A stretch of DNA of 40,128 nucleotides from Bdellovibrio sp. (GTDB taxonomy: Bacteria; Bdellovibrionota; Bdellovibrionia; Bdellovibrionales; Bdellovibrionaceae): the NCBI GenBank assembly GCA_024711265.1, contig JANJTG010000101.1, forward strand, positions 1 to 40,128. The letters run 5' to 3'. Numbering within the stretch: position 1 is the stretch's first letter; every line of letters begins with the position of its first letter. The position numbers and the translations under genes are program-made. Under the pieces are notes generated by a model. It did not search any database. It saw nothing but the letters and a program-made list of their open reading frames with translations, and was not told the origin of the DNA. Shown in pieces: positions 17,401 through 24,550 of the stretch.

Positions 17401-17796
17401 TTTTAAAATCTGAAAAAATGATGACTTGGATTCCGTTGGACTTCCGGAGAGATCATATACAACAGCCTTAATCTGTGCTTTTTGAGTCCCCACGTCCGGA
17501 GCGGTAAACGTGTGCTGGCCAGCGCTGATCGATAACATTTGGACCAAGTCAAACGTTGTCCCATCTTGAGAAAAGTAAATCTCGATTGAAGACAGTTTGG
17601 TGTTGGTAGAAAGAGAGGAGAAGTCAACTTTAATGGAATCCGTATTAGCGCGGTAAATAGACTCTAAAGACTTGTCTATGGAGATTTCACGGGACGGCTC
17701 CACGGCAATACTTGACCCCGACTTTGCACAGGAGGTCACCAATCCCATCAAAGCGAGTAAAAGTAAAGTTCTAGGTACATTCCAAAACACTTCCAT
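14401..17796 (-). CDS. Giant lipoprotein with about 17 NHL-type beta-propeller repeats
   Basis: The ORF track starts at 17949, but ATG 17796 gives a textbook lipoprotein signal (RTLLLLALMGLVTSC) and leaves room for a divergent promoter; ATG 17817 is also possible. No strong ribosome site is seen at either. After the lipid-anchored Cys, residues of about 40-140 look like one Ig-like domain. The rest is about 17 tandem units of 55-60 residues with the pattern LAGs.G..DG...ARF..P.GI...G..LYV.D..N..IRKI, typical of NHL propellers; 17 blades would make about three propellers. The protein (1131 residues) should be held at the outer membrane as a binding or adhesion scaffold. No enzyme motif is seen. 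Units 6, 7 and 12 are the most degenerate. Confidence 0.9.
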   Translation of the reverse strand: MEVFWNVPRTLLLLALMGLVTSCAKSGSSIAVEPSREISIDKSLESIYRANTDSIKVDFSSLSTNTKLSSIEIYFSQDGTTFDLVQMLSISAGQHTFTAPDVGTQKAQIKAVVYDLSGSPTESKSSFFQILKNVERISGVENPSQMIKAGASGVLSRMGRPVQDGTLLYIPAGSAIYKMNMSNPAAPSISLLAGSPHVSGNHNDFGDKARFSDEIGGMLLDSGYLIVVDTNNHCVRKVHVLTAEVSTLVGTCGISGSASDPNYFSSPKGIAKSGANYYVVDSENFVIRKVSGTTVTSIAGSTELRGANDGAGTSARFNSPTDIVADGSGNLFVADTGNRKIRRVLAASPYTVTTLAGSHISYGSRDGLGAVSTFNQPFSLTLVGTSLYVSDSLSSVIRKIDITDVLNPVVTTVYGSLGVDGHADGSDLTLMFRTPRWLMANGSDLYVSDQSPRLTRIDTGTGSGVTVLAPSSTILQDYWGSVATLSNPTGLGINGTKLAVFNESFTQIKEIDLSTNLLTSLSGKVGAYGTLDGDLNTAEYRKVDALARGAGGWFAVDAHAHTLRYIDDAGTATLLAGVAGSAGSLNQAAAGSGAKFNGPRGLVVVGSSIYIADAANSRIRKVTFSDIATPLVGGAPEVSTFVGSTWGHADGDSSTGRFKAPAGITYIATGAHQGFYVTDSTSHTIRKIDISGNVTTVAGVDGQSGSAESDDGTGASARFNTPLGITSDGTSILYVVDSANHRIRKVDLGNSGVVTTLAGSAEGNSNGSFAVATFNSPSQILFEGGVLYVSDTGNSLIRKLDLTSETASTVAGTTRMMGNKNGTTVWQSNRFVDVAVVGTDQYVSGGVSGVIWKISSTGVKTIVAGALDEHGSADGSALSARFRNPTGVLYVAPYLYVVESAPGNCVRRLNLESGEVSTIAGNSGTSGYQDGTGSVVRFNDPSRITTDGKSLYITDTMNHVIRAIDLTSHQTTTLAGVAGAYGSVDGAASLATFDQPSGITYLGSDLYVVERANSLLRKIEFKKTGVTVATVLGVAGQSDYADGNSTEARLAHPTHVTHDGKYLYIVDEANVLRRVNLADATISSYVGNSFESASTDAPVAQARFSQPLSVVYSPMGFFVIDGNGTLVRKIQ

Positions 17797-17904
17797 ATTT
17801 ATTTGTATTATCGGCATTTCATAAATAGACTTGAATGAAATAAGCTTAATGAGGGGGATACAAGGCCAGTCCTCCCAAACGCACCCCAACCAAGGGCTGA
17901 GAAA

Positions 17905-18144
17905 ATGATACCCCTGAAAGATCAACTCTCCCACATTCTGCAAGAACACTTTTCAGCTCTCGACACGACTCAACCTCTTTCCCACCAACTCAACAGCTTG
18001 CAAATGGTCTCACTGGTGGTTCTTATTGAAGAGTCGTTTCAGGTTAAAATTCATCCCTTAGAAATGACTTCTGAAAACTTTTCCTCGCTGGAAACGATGA
18101 GTAATCTTCTTCGCCGTAAAGGCATCAATACGGCGGAAAAATAA
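17905..18144 (+). CDS. Acyl carrier protein-like (carrier 1)
   Basis: A 79-residue carrier protein. The phosphopantetheine site is NSLQMVSLVVLIEESF with Ser31; the usual preceding Asp is Asn here. Helices II to IV follow in the normal order (FQVKIHPLEM, SLETMSNLL). It should carry an acyl or aminoacyl group as a thioester on a phosphopantetheine arm in the cytoplasm. It begins just upstream of the NHL lipoprotein on the opposite strand, and its 3' end overlaps the convergent MBOAT-like gene by 20 bases. Two of the three divergent MBOAT-like genes have a carrier gene as direct neighbour, which suggests pairing. Whether the Asn variant is still modified is not known. Confidence 0.82.
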   Translation: MIPLKDQLSHILQEHFSALDTTQPLSHQLNSLQMVSLVVLIEESFQVKIHPLEMTSENFSSLETMSNLLRRKGINTAEK

Positions 18145-19477
18145 ATATAAGACCCATCAAGAGATGCATTCCTAAGACTCCCCACCACCCCTTCAGCGTA
18201 GAGTCCGATGGCCAGAGTCCCGGAGCTTTTAAATAAAAATAGACCAAGATCGCCTGAAGAAGATGATGACAAACTCCCGTTAGCACTCGTCCGTGCAACC
18301 AATAATCCAGAGGTCGCTGAATTAATTCCACCAAGACCAATTCTACATGAATAAGGTAGGAAACCAAAAACGTGACTATAACGGCGATGAAGAGATTTTT
18401 CTTCCATTTGAACAATGGAAAGAAAACCAGGGTCTTCAACCACTCATAGTAGTAAGTGTTCCATCTCTTCCATCTTTCAAAGGGATTGGCCGCCAGAAGT
18501 GGCACATGGAATGGGTCAAACATATCAAATCCCAAAATCCGACAACAGCCAATCACCGTTAACAGAGCAATCATTGCATTTAGATAGGTGCTAAAATACA
18601 AGATATAGCCATGAAAGAAGTGATAGCTGAATCCCTCCCAGGGAAGAACCTTAGACATCTTCTGTCCCAGCCACATCGAAACCACTTGCAAAAGCACTGC
18701 TAGATAGAGATCTCGAAGCCCCTTCAGCAGCACCGAGCTTCGATGAGGTTGGCGGCTCAATTTCAAGAACTCACTCGATGTCAACGATGGTACTGCCGAA
18801 AAAAAATTCGCCGGGAAAAAAAGCTGTGCCCAAAAAGACCAAGATTTTAACGGCACCAAAGTCAGTGTTGAGTATCGCTCCGAGATTAATAGGATCATCG
18901 GCATCATGATCCTGAGAGGAAACCACAGAAATGGGACGGCATAAATTCGACCATCGGAGTACTCCGACGAGAACTGAGACCGTAAAAGAACTCCTCCAGC
19001 AATCAAAAAGAGAAAGAAAGTAATGGCTCGGACTGGAGGAACCTTCAAAAGAATGAGAGTCGCGGCGCACAAAGGCAATCCAATTTGAAAATAAAAAAAT
19101 GCCAAACTCCAACTTAAAGGGTGGGACACCTCCACTCTCCAAATGTGCCCCACATAAATGAATATCAAACATGCTAAGGCTGTTTTTGCTTTATCAAGGC
19201 TCAATGCGTGAGAGAAAAAACCGAAGATCAGAATGATAGAGACCAGATGAAACCGATCCGTGGGGCCAATCCAAATTCTCCACTGATTAAGAAAGTTGCC
19301 ATAAGTCTCTGGAGGAAAAATCAGTGAAAGATAAACCAAAATTCCGCATAAGAAGAAACAAAGAATCAACGACCCCAATGTGCTGGAATTATTTCTCACC
19401 ACAAAATCAACAAGCTCATTATTAAAATGAGTGATCTTATCTGTCACCCAAGAGGGAGAGCCTTTCTGGGTCGTCAT
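18125..19477 (-). CDS. Divergent MBOAT-like membrane protein 1
   Basis: A 450-residue protein with about ten hydrophobic segments. The stretch CRILGFDMFDPFHVPLLA followed by FERWKRWNTYYYEWLKTLVF sits where canonical MBOATs have RLLG...nF..P...FW.RWH...W..dY.f.P. So I read it as a distant MBOAT with the His of RWH replaced by Asn. A histidine (SYLIHVEL) lies near the place of the second conserved His, but the GxWHG context is lost. It shares the YYYE...fFyP signature with the MBOAT-like genes at 19550 and 26181. ATG 19477 starts divergently from 19550. Likely transfers, or helps transfer, a carrier-bound group across or at the inner membrane (inference). Confidence 0.7.
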   Translation of the reverse strand: MTTQKGSPSWVTDKITHFNNELVDFVVRNNSSTLGSLILCFFLCGILVYLSLIFPPETYGNFLNQWRIWIGPTDRFHLVSIILIFGFFSHALSLDKAKTALACLIFIYVGHIWRVEVSHPLSWSLAFFYFQIGLPLCAATLILLKVPPVRAITFFLFLIAGGVLLRSQFSSEYSDGRIYAVPFLWFPLRIMMPMILLISERYSTLTLVPLKSWSFWAQLFFPANFFSAVPSLTSSEFLKLSRQPHRSSVLLKGLRDLYLAVLLQVVSMWLGQKMSKVLPWEGFSYHFFHGYILYFSTYLNAMIALLTVIGCCRILGFDMFDPFHVPLLAANPFERWKRWNTYYYEWLKTLVFFPLFKWKKNLFIAVIVTFLVSYLIHVELVLVELIQRPLDYWLHGRVLTGVCHHLLQAILVYFYLKAPGLWPSDSTLKGWWGVLGMHLLMGLIFIFPPY

Positions 19478-19549
19478 TTCCCACCAACCACCATCATTTT
19501 ACTTCAATCCCCAAATCTTTGTTGTTACGCTATTCTACAGAGGTTTTTG

Positions 19550-20980
19550 GTGAAATACGAGGCTATTCTTGGTGCGATAACAATCTCTCTCGCGTCCACT
19601 TTCTTACTGTGGTTTTGCGAAATTCCAGTCTTCTACATTGTGGGATTTGGAATATTTCTGCATTCCCTTCTTCCGCAACACCGCAAATCCATCATTGTTC
19701 TGATCTCATTGAGTTATCTCCTATTTGGAACGTCTTTTCTGCGGACCAATATCATTTGGTTCAGCTCAAGCCTTTCTGAGCACTTTCTTGTCCAGAATGT
19801 CTTTCGAATCCTTTTTATCCTAGGGGGCTCGTTTTTTACGATTTGGCTCACTCAAACAATCAAACATTGGGTTGCTCGCTTCAAATCTTTGACAGGCTTT
19901 GAGTTTTTCATTCTACTTTTCATGCGAATTCTATTGTTCATAGGCGTGAGCTTTATACCTGATAGGTCCTGGGCCTTCTTTTTTGTCGTCAATATTCTTT
20001 TGATGCACTCTTGGCAACTTTCCTTTGCCGGTTATGATTTTGTTTCTCCTGGGAAGTCTGCACAAAAGATCAAGGATCTGCTTTACCGTTTCAGTCCCCC
20101 CTGGGTTCTCGCCAGCTTCTTTTATGCAGCCACACCAAAAACGGAATCCTATTGGGAGCAAGTTCGGGCAAAAAACGATCAAGAACTCACGACCTGTCGT
20201 CAAAGCGCCCTGAAGCTGCTGCTGTGGGCATCCTTCCTTATGATCCTGACCAAGCTCATGTCTAATTTCTTTTATGAAGTGAACCGATATTCGAACTCGT
20301 TTTGGCATCTGCCACTTCACCACGATCTTCTGCCGTTATCTCAAGCTATTGAGCAAGTTCGATATCAAAAAGTAATTTTTGCGCCGGCAAAGGCCTGGCA
20401 GATTCTGACGACGGATTTCACTCTTCATCTATTGCAAATTTCAGTCTTTGGCCATGTCGTCATAAGTTTGGCACGCTTCTTTGGATTGAATGCCCCTAGG
20501 AATACTCAGAATCCTTTGGCCGCTGTTTCGATTTTGGATTTCTTCAGTCGTTACAATTATTATTACAAAGAATTTCTGCTGAATGTTTTCTACTATCCTC
20601 TCTTTTTTCGCTTTCATAAGCTTAAACTCAAAATTCGCATACTCATCTCGACAACACTTTCAATAGGGCTTGGCAACTACCTGTTTCTTTCTATCATGAC
20701 TCTTAGTTCACGCCCCTCCTCCAATATTCTGGCCAATGCTCAATCGACGCTACCTCTTCTTGTCTACTGCGCAGTTCTGACGATCTTCATTACCTACTCG
20801 CAGATCCTCAGTCTTCGCAACAATCCGAAAGCACAAAAGAGCTCTATTCCCAAACGACTTTTTAAGCTGAGCTATATTCTTCTATTCTACGCACTGCTAA
20901 GAGTTTTCGATCACTATTTCCTAGGGGATATTAAAGGGAATTGGGGGTTCTTTCTTATGCTATGGGGATTTCCATCATGA
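19550..20980 (+). CDS. Divergent MBOAT-like membrane protein 2
   Basis: The ORF track starts at 19427 inside the divergent gene. I prefer GTG 19550 (VKYEAILGAITISL), which has AGAGG upstream and leaves a 72-base divergent promoter region. The product is about 476 residues with many membrane segments. The family signature is LARFFGLNAPRN...FFSRYNYYYKEFLLNVFYYPLF, parallel to the paralogues at 18125 and 26181. The region where MBOATs have the catalytic GxWHG His reads GLGNYLFLSIM, with no His, so it may not be catalytic in the usual way. Its stop overlaps the next carrier gene by four bases (ATGA), a tight MBOAT-carrier pair. Confidence 0.68.
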   Translation: MKYEAILGAITISLASTFLLWFCEIPVFYIVGFGIFLHSLLPQHRKSIIVLISLSYLLFGTSFLRTNIIWFSSSLSEHFLVQNVFRILFILGGSFFTIWLTQTIKHWVARFKSLTGFEFFILLFMRILLFIGVSFIPDRSWAFFFVVNILLMHSWQLSFAGYDFVSPGKSAQKIKDLLYRFSPPWVLASFFYAATPKTESYWEQVRAKNDQELTTCRQSALKLLLWASFLMILTKLMSNFFYEVNRYSNSFWHLPLHHDLLPLSQAIEQVRYQKVIFAPAKAWQILTTDFTLHLLQISVFGHVVISLARFFGLNAPRNTQNPLAAVSILDFFSRYNYYYKEFLLNVFYYPLFFRFHKLKLKIRILISTTLSIGLGNYLFLSIMTLSSRPSSNILANAQSTLPLLVYCAVLTIFITYSQILSLRNNPKAQKSSIPKRLFKLSYILLFYALLRVFDHYFLGDIKGNWGFFLMLWGFPS

Positions 20981-21216
20981 TTGATTTTCAACCGCTGGAA
21001 CTAAAAATTTTGGAGCTGCTAAGTGAAAATGGACGCCCCGCTCACTTCGAGGCGGATCAATCTTTGTTCTTTAGTGGGCTCTTAGATTCCCTCTCGGCAA
21101 TTCGACTTTTGGTTTTTATTGAAGAGACCTATCAGTTCAATCCTCCAAGTGATTTTAATATCCGCCAGATTGATTCTTTCAATAAAATCAAAGCCCTTCT
21201 AACTCCTTCAAGTTAG
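20977..21216 (+). CDS. Acyl carrier protein-like (carrier 2)
   Basis: A 79-residue carrier protein. I choose ATG 20977 (overlapping the MBOAT-like stop as ATGA) over the ORF-track start at 20941. The attachment site is canonical: GLLDSLSAIRLLVFIEETY with Ser38. The helix after the site (FNIRQIDSFNKIKALL) also fits. It is co-translated with MBOAT-like protein 2, so it is probably that protein's donor carrier. Its stop overlaps the convergent solute-binding gene by four bases. Confidence 0.85.
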   Translation: MIDFQPLELKILELLSENGRPAHFEADQSLFFSGLLDSLSAIRLLVFIEETYQFNPPSDFNIRQIDSFNKIKALLTPSS

Positions 21217-22736
21217 TGCAACTCCCTCAAGAACAGATTAACGCTAGCTCCAGGAGATAGCTTCAACTTTTCAGACAAAATCAGAACACCCTGCTTGTGG
21301 GATAAGGGCACTTGGGGGCTCTTGGAGTTCAACTGTTCTCCCAAGGAATCCACCCCTGCCGCATTCAAACTTAATGTCATAAACTGCGCCAGCGCCTTTC
21401 TATAATTTGAATCATTGAAGCCAGAAAGATCCTCAAGTGGAGCTAAATAGAAATAGTAAGCGCTCGGAACTCCCCCCATCCAACCAGTTCCCCACATCTG
21501 GATTTTTCCTTTTTTGATGGCCCCTAGAAGTTCCGCCGGCTCTAAAACTTCTACCTGAAGATCAAGATCTATATTTTTAAATGAGGCTTGAAACCAATCC
21601 GCCACCTTCTTCGATTCCGGGGCCGCAACTAATGCCATCTTAATCTTTTTCAGTTTGATTTTTCTTCTTAAGTTCTGAGCCCATTTTCTATCACAGGAAG
21701 GCGAGGGCGTTTCATCCCTCGGCTCAAGCCCCCTAGGAACCAAACGTCGCGCCGGTACAGCCATGGTGAGGTATAAGTTCTTAATCAACTCCTCACGATC
21801 TAAGCAAGACGAAATCAACTCTTTCAGCGGCAAGTAAGAATCTCGGATGCCCTTATCTGCAAAATTGAAGGCAAGATAGCTTGTTTCTAGCAAAGGGTAC
21901 TCATGTCGAGTGACCTTCTGCATCTCTTTCAACGTTTGCAACGCACTCTGGCTTTCGACTTGAATCCAGTCCGATTCTCCTTGTTTAAATTTTTGAACTC
22001 TTTCATCTTCTGACTTCAAAACCTCTAACTTTAAAATCTTAGGTTTCTTTCCCCTACTCGAAAACTTCAGAAAAGGATCGCCTAACGAAGAGGTCAAAAT
22101 ATAGGCTCCCGTACCAACCGGCCCCTTGCTCAGGCCCAAACTTCCCTCCACCACTTCACGCGGCACAATCGCCAATGCAATAGCACTGAAGAGCTCTGCA
22201 ACAGGGGCAAATTGATTCTTGAAATTAATACGAACAGTATAGTCCCCCTGGGCAGTCAGGCCTTCTACAGGTTCAGAATAATCCGCCTTTGGCTTGTTTT
22301 TTTGGCGATTTCGCCATTCATCTAGGCCCACAATCATATTTTCAAGATACCTAAAGCCAGGAGATGCATTTTGTGGAGCCGCGATTCGTTTGATAGAGGC
22401 AATGACGTCCGATGCGGTCATCTCACGACTTAAACCCGCCTCACCAACTGCAGATTTGAAGTGAACGCCCTTTTTTAGTGATATCTGATAGACTTTCCCG
22501 TCCTCTGTGACGGGGGGAGCCTCTGCCAAGGTCGGAACCACTTTCCAAGTCCCGTCATATACCGGAGTATAGAGAGTATCATAAACCAGTCTTAAGATTT
22601 GCTCTCCTTCGAGATCGACGATGTAAATAGGGTCAAAGCTATTGGGTTTGGCCTCAATGAATCCCCGGTAATCTATATGATCTTTTTTGGTACAACCACC
22701 GACAATCAAAAGCGCGACCAGTAATAACTTTCTCAT
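21213..22736 (-). CDS. Peptide-type solute-binding lipoprotein (SBP family 5)
   Basis: A 507-residue lipoprotein with lipobox LIVGGC (Cys15). The mature part follows the family 5 (oligopeptide/dipeptide/nickel) pattern: KPNSFDPIYIVDLEGEQILR, LVYDTLYTP, PTLAEAPPVTEDGKVYQISL, KKGVHF and TASDVIASIKRI. It would bind a peptide or similar ligand in the periplasm for an ABC importer. No permease or ATPase gene is seen within the window, so it is an orphan here. In the carrier/MBOAT block it could act as a ligand sensor or binding protein rather than in transport. It is divergent from the secreted gene at 22855. Confidence 0.9.
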   Translation of the reverse strand: MRKLLLVALLIVGGCTKKDHIDYRGFIEAKPNSFDPIYIVDLEGEQILRLVYDTLYTPVYDGTWKVVPTLAEAPPVTEDGKVYQISLKKGVHFKSAVGEAGLSREMTASDVIASIKRIAAPQNASPGFRYLENMIVGLDEWRNRQKNKPKADYSEPVEGLTAQGDYTVRINFKNQFAPVAELFSAIALAIVPREVVEGSLGLSKGPVGTGAYILTSSLGDPFLKFSSRGKKPKILKLEVLKSEDERVQKFKQGESDWIQVESQSALQTLKEMQKVTRHEYPLLETSYLAFNFADKGIRDSYLPLKELISSCLDREELIKNLYLTMAVPARRLVPRGLEPRDETPSPSCDRKWAQNLRRKIKLKKIKMALVAAPESKKVADWFQASFKNIDLDLQVEVLEPAELLGAIKKGKIQMWGTGWMGGVPSAYYFYLAPLEDLSGFNDSNYRKALAQFMTLSLNAAGVDSLGEQLNSKSPQVPLSHKQGVLILSEKLKLSPGASVNLFLRELH

Positions 22737-22854
22737 GGAACCCCTTTTGGACCTTCATTTTGAAGAGGAGGCTTGATGTCATAAAAGCGTCTATGCTAAC
22801 TTAATAGACATCACTGCTTGTTTATCAACGAATTATAAATGACCGGGGGTTTCT

Positions 22855-23481
22855 TTGAAACCACAAAAATGGATCTTTATTTCTTTTCTCATCTCGAGCC
22901 TCTGGGGAAACCTCGCGGTCTTTGCACAATATCCAGCCGTTGATGGACCTCCAACTCCGGACACTCTGAAGACCTCCCTCCGTTCCATCGGCGGCTTGAG
23001 CATCTATGCGTACGTCTCGTTACCTAGCTTCATGGGACGCATCCAAAATGCACCGGCCAGTTATATCAGCGAAAAAAATCCGCTCTCAACTCATACCACC
23101 CTTCTTGGCTATCAGTGCCTTGAAGAGCAAATGAAGGCCGTTGCGGACAACTTTGGTTCATCAGGGCTGAAGGAGCAATTCAAAAAACAGGCGGTTTCCA
23201 CCGTCAACTTCATGCTCGTTGTGGTGCGAGGAAGCGTCATTGATGCCAAACTTTGCACTCCCCATATTGCAGTCTTTGAAAAAACAGCTAACATCATCAC
23301 TTGTTTTAATGGTCAACTAGCCCCAACTCCGAACCTAAAAAACAACTGCAAGCTTCTATCCAAGTCCGGTATGGCTACATATGCAAAAGCCCTCCAGGAT
23401 CTTGAGAATCAAAGAGGACCACTTAAGTCTTCTATCCTGAAAACCGCGAATGATTTGCTCGAGAAGATGAAAACCAACTAA
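22855..23481 (+). CDS. Secreted protein of unknown function
   Basis: The start is TTG, supported by GGGGG just upstream and by the signal peptide that follows (WIFISFLISSLWGNLAVFAQ). The mature protein is about 184 residues, mixed alpha with four cysteines (YQCLEE, AKLCTPH, IITCFNG, NNCKLL) that could pair in the periplasm. No domain is recognised. It precedes the thrombospondin-like secreted gene by 10 bases and is probably co-transcribed with it and with the acyl ligase. Confidence 0.7.
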   Translation: MKPQKWIFISFLISSLWGNLAVFAQYPAVDGPPTPDTLKTSLRSIGGLSIYAYVSLPSFMGRIQNAPASYISEKNPLSTHTTLLGYQCLEEQMKAVADNFGSSGLKEQFKKQAVSTVNFMLVVVRGSVIDAKLCTPHIAVFEKTANIITCFNGQLAPTPNLKNNCKLLSKSGMATYAKALQDLENQRGPLKSSILKTANDLLEKMKTN

Positions 23482-23491
23482 AGGGATCATT

Positions 23492-24550
23492 ATGAGAATA
23501 TTCCGCCCGGTACGTTCTTTATGGAAAACAGGTCTCCCTCTTCTGGGGATGTTTCTCTTCGCGCAAAGTGGAATGGCTCACCCATATAACATTGGTGCCT
23601 TTTGGAAGTTGGGTGATGCGCAACCTCCTAGCTGCACGATCTCAACCTCAATTTCCGGCTGGAGAAATAACGCCTCTGAGACTATCAACTTCACCTGCAC
23701 GGACAATAGGCTTATCTATCAAATTCTTTGCAGCGTGAATGGAGGCGCATGGGGCACCTGCACAACGTCAACAAGTCACACGATCTCCGGCCTTACAAGC
23801 AATACAACAACAACGTTCCAGGTTAAGTCCATCGATACCTTCAACAATGAAAGCGTTGTCACCGCCGCAGAAACACGCACATGGAGCACGGATCTTCTTG
23901 CTCCGACGATTGCGACACTGACTCCCTCAGCCACAAATACCAGTGCTCCCAGCTTCACGTTTACCGGTGCCGACACGGGAGGAAGCGGCGTGGCCTCTTA
24001 TCAGTGCTCTCTGGATACCGGAACGGCAAGCTTCACTGCCTGCACAAGCCCGCGCGCCGGGGCAGGTCTTGTTGCCGGAACAACTTACTACTTCCGCGTT
24101 CGCTCCATTGACGTCGCCGGTAATGTTGGCAGCTTTTCGTTTGTCACCTGGACAAATGGCGGCTGGACAGCTTTCGGAAGCTGCTCGGTCAGTTGTGGCG
24201 GAGGACTCCAATACCGCACTTGCACCAATCCTTCACCAAGCGTCAGCCCCCCCGGAATGCCCTGTGCCGGTTCCAACAGTCAAAGCTGTAACACCTTCCC
24301 CTGCTGTACCGCCGCCCATTACACCACCAATATGTGTGCAGGATACCAATACTATCATCGCTACTCCTACGGAACTTGCGCCATGGACGGGGGACAATGT
24401 CCAGGCTCCACAAGTTACGGAGCCTCAAATCCTTACATTGGGGGCACGTCAACCATGTCCTGTAGAAGCGGTAGCGCCCATGCTGTCTCCGTCTACCAAG
24501 ACGGTTGCTCAAAAGGTTGCGCTTGCATTGTTTTATGCCAATGCAACTAG
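23492..24550 (+). CDS. Secreted protein with Ig/FN3-like repeats and a thrombospondin type-1-like module
   Basis: A 352-residue exported protein (signal peptide to about residue 29, SGMA-HP) with AAAGGGA upstream of its ATG. Two Ig/FN3-like repeats occupy about 45-132 and 138-218; the second has YQCSLDTGTASFTAC and RVRSIDVAGNVG. Residues 220-271 read as a thrombospondin type-1 repeat: W-x4-W, then SCSVSCGGGLQYRTC, PCAG and SQSC...FPC. The remaining 80 residues are very rich in cysteine. TSR modules bind glycans or proteins in animals and apicomplexans and are uncommon in bacteria. A surface or prey-contact role is plausible but inferred. The end overlaps the acyl-ligase start. Confidence 0.85.
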   Translation: MRIFRPVRSLWKTGLPLLGMFLFAQSGMAHPYNIGAFWKLGDAQPPSCTISTSISGWRNNASETINFTCTDNRLIYQILCSVNGGAWGTCTTSTSHTISGLTSNTTTTFQVKSIDTFNNESVVTAAETRTWSTDLLAPTIATLTPSATNTSAPSFTFTGADTGGSGVASYQCSLDTGTASFTACTSPRAGAGLVAGTTYYFRVRSIDVAGNVGSFSFVTWTNGGWTAFGSCSVSCGGGLQYRTCTNPSPSVSPPGMPCAGSNSQSCNTFPCCTAAHYTTNMCAGYQYYHRYSYGTCAMDGGQCPGSTSYGASNPYIGGTSTMSCRSGSAHAVSVYQDGCSKGCACIVLCQCN

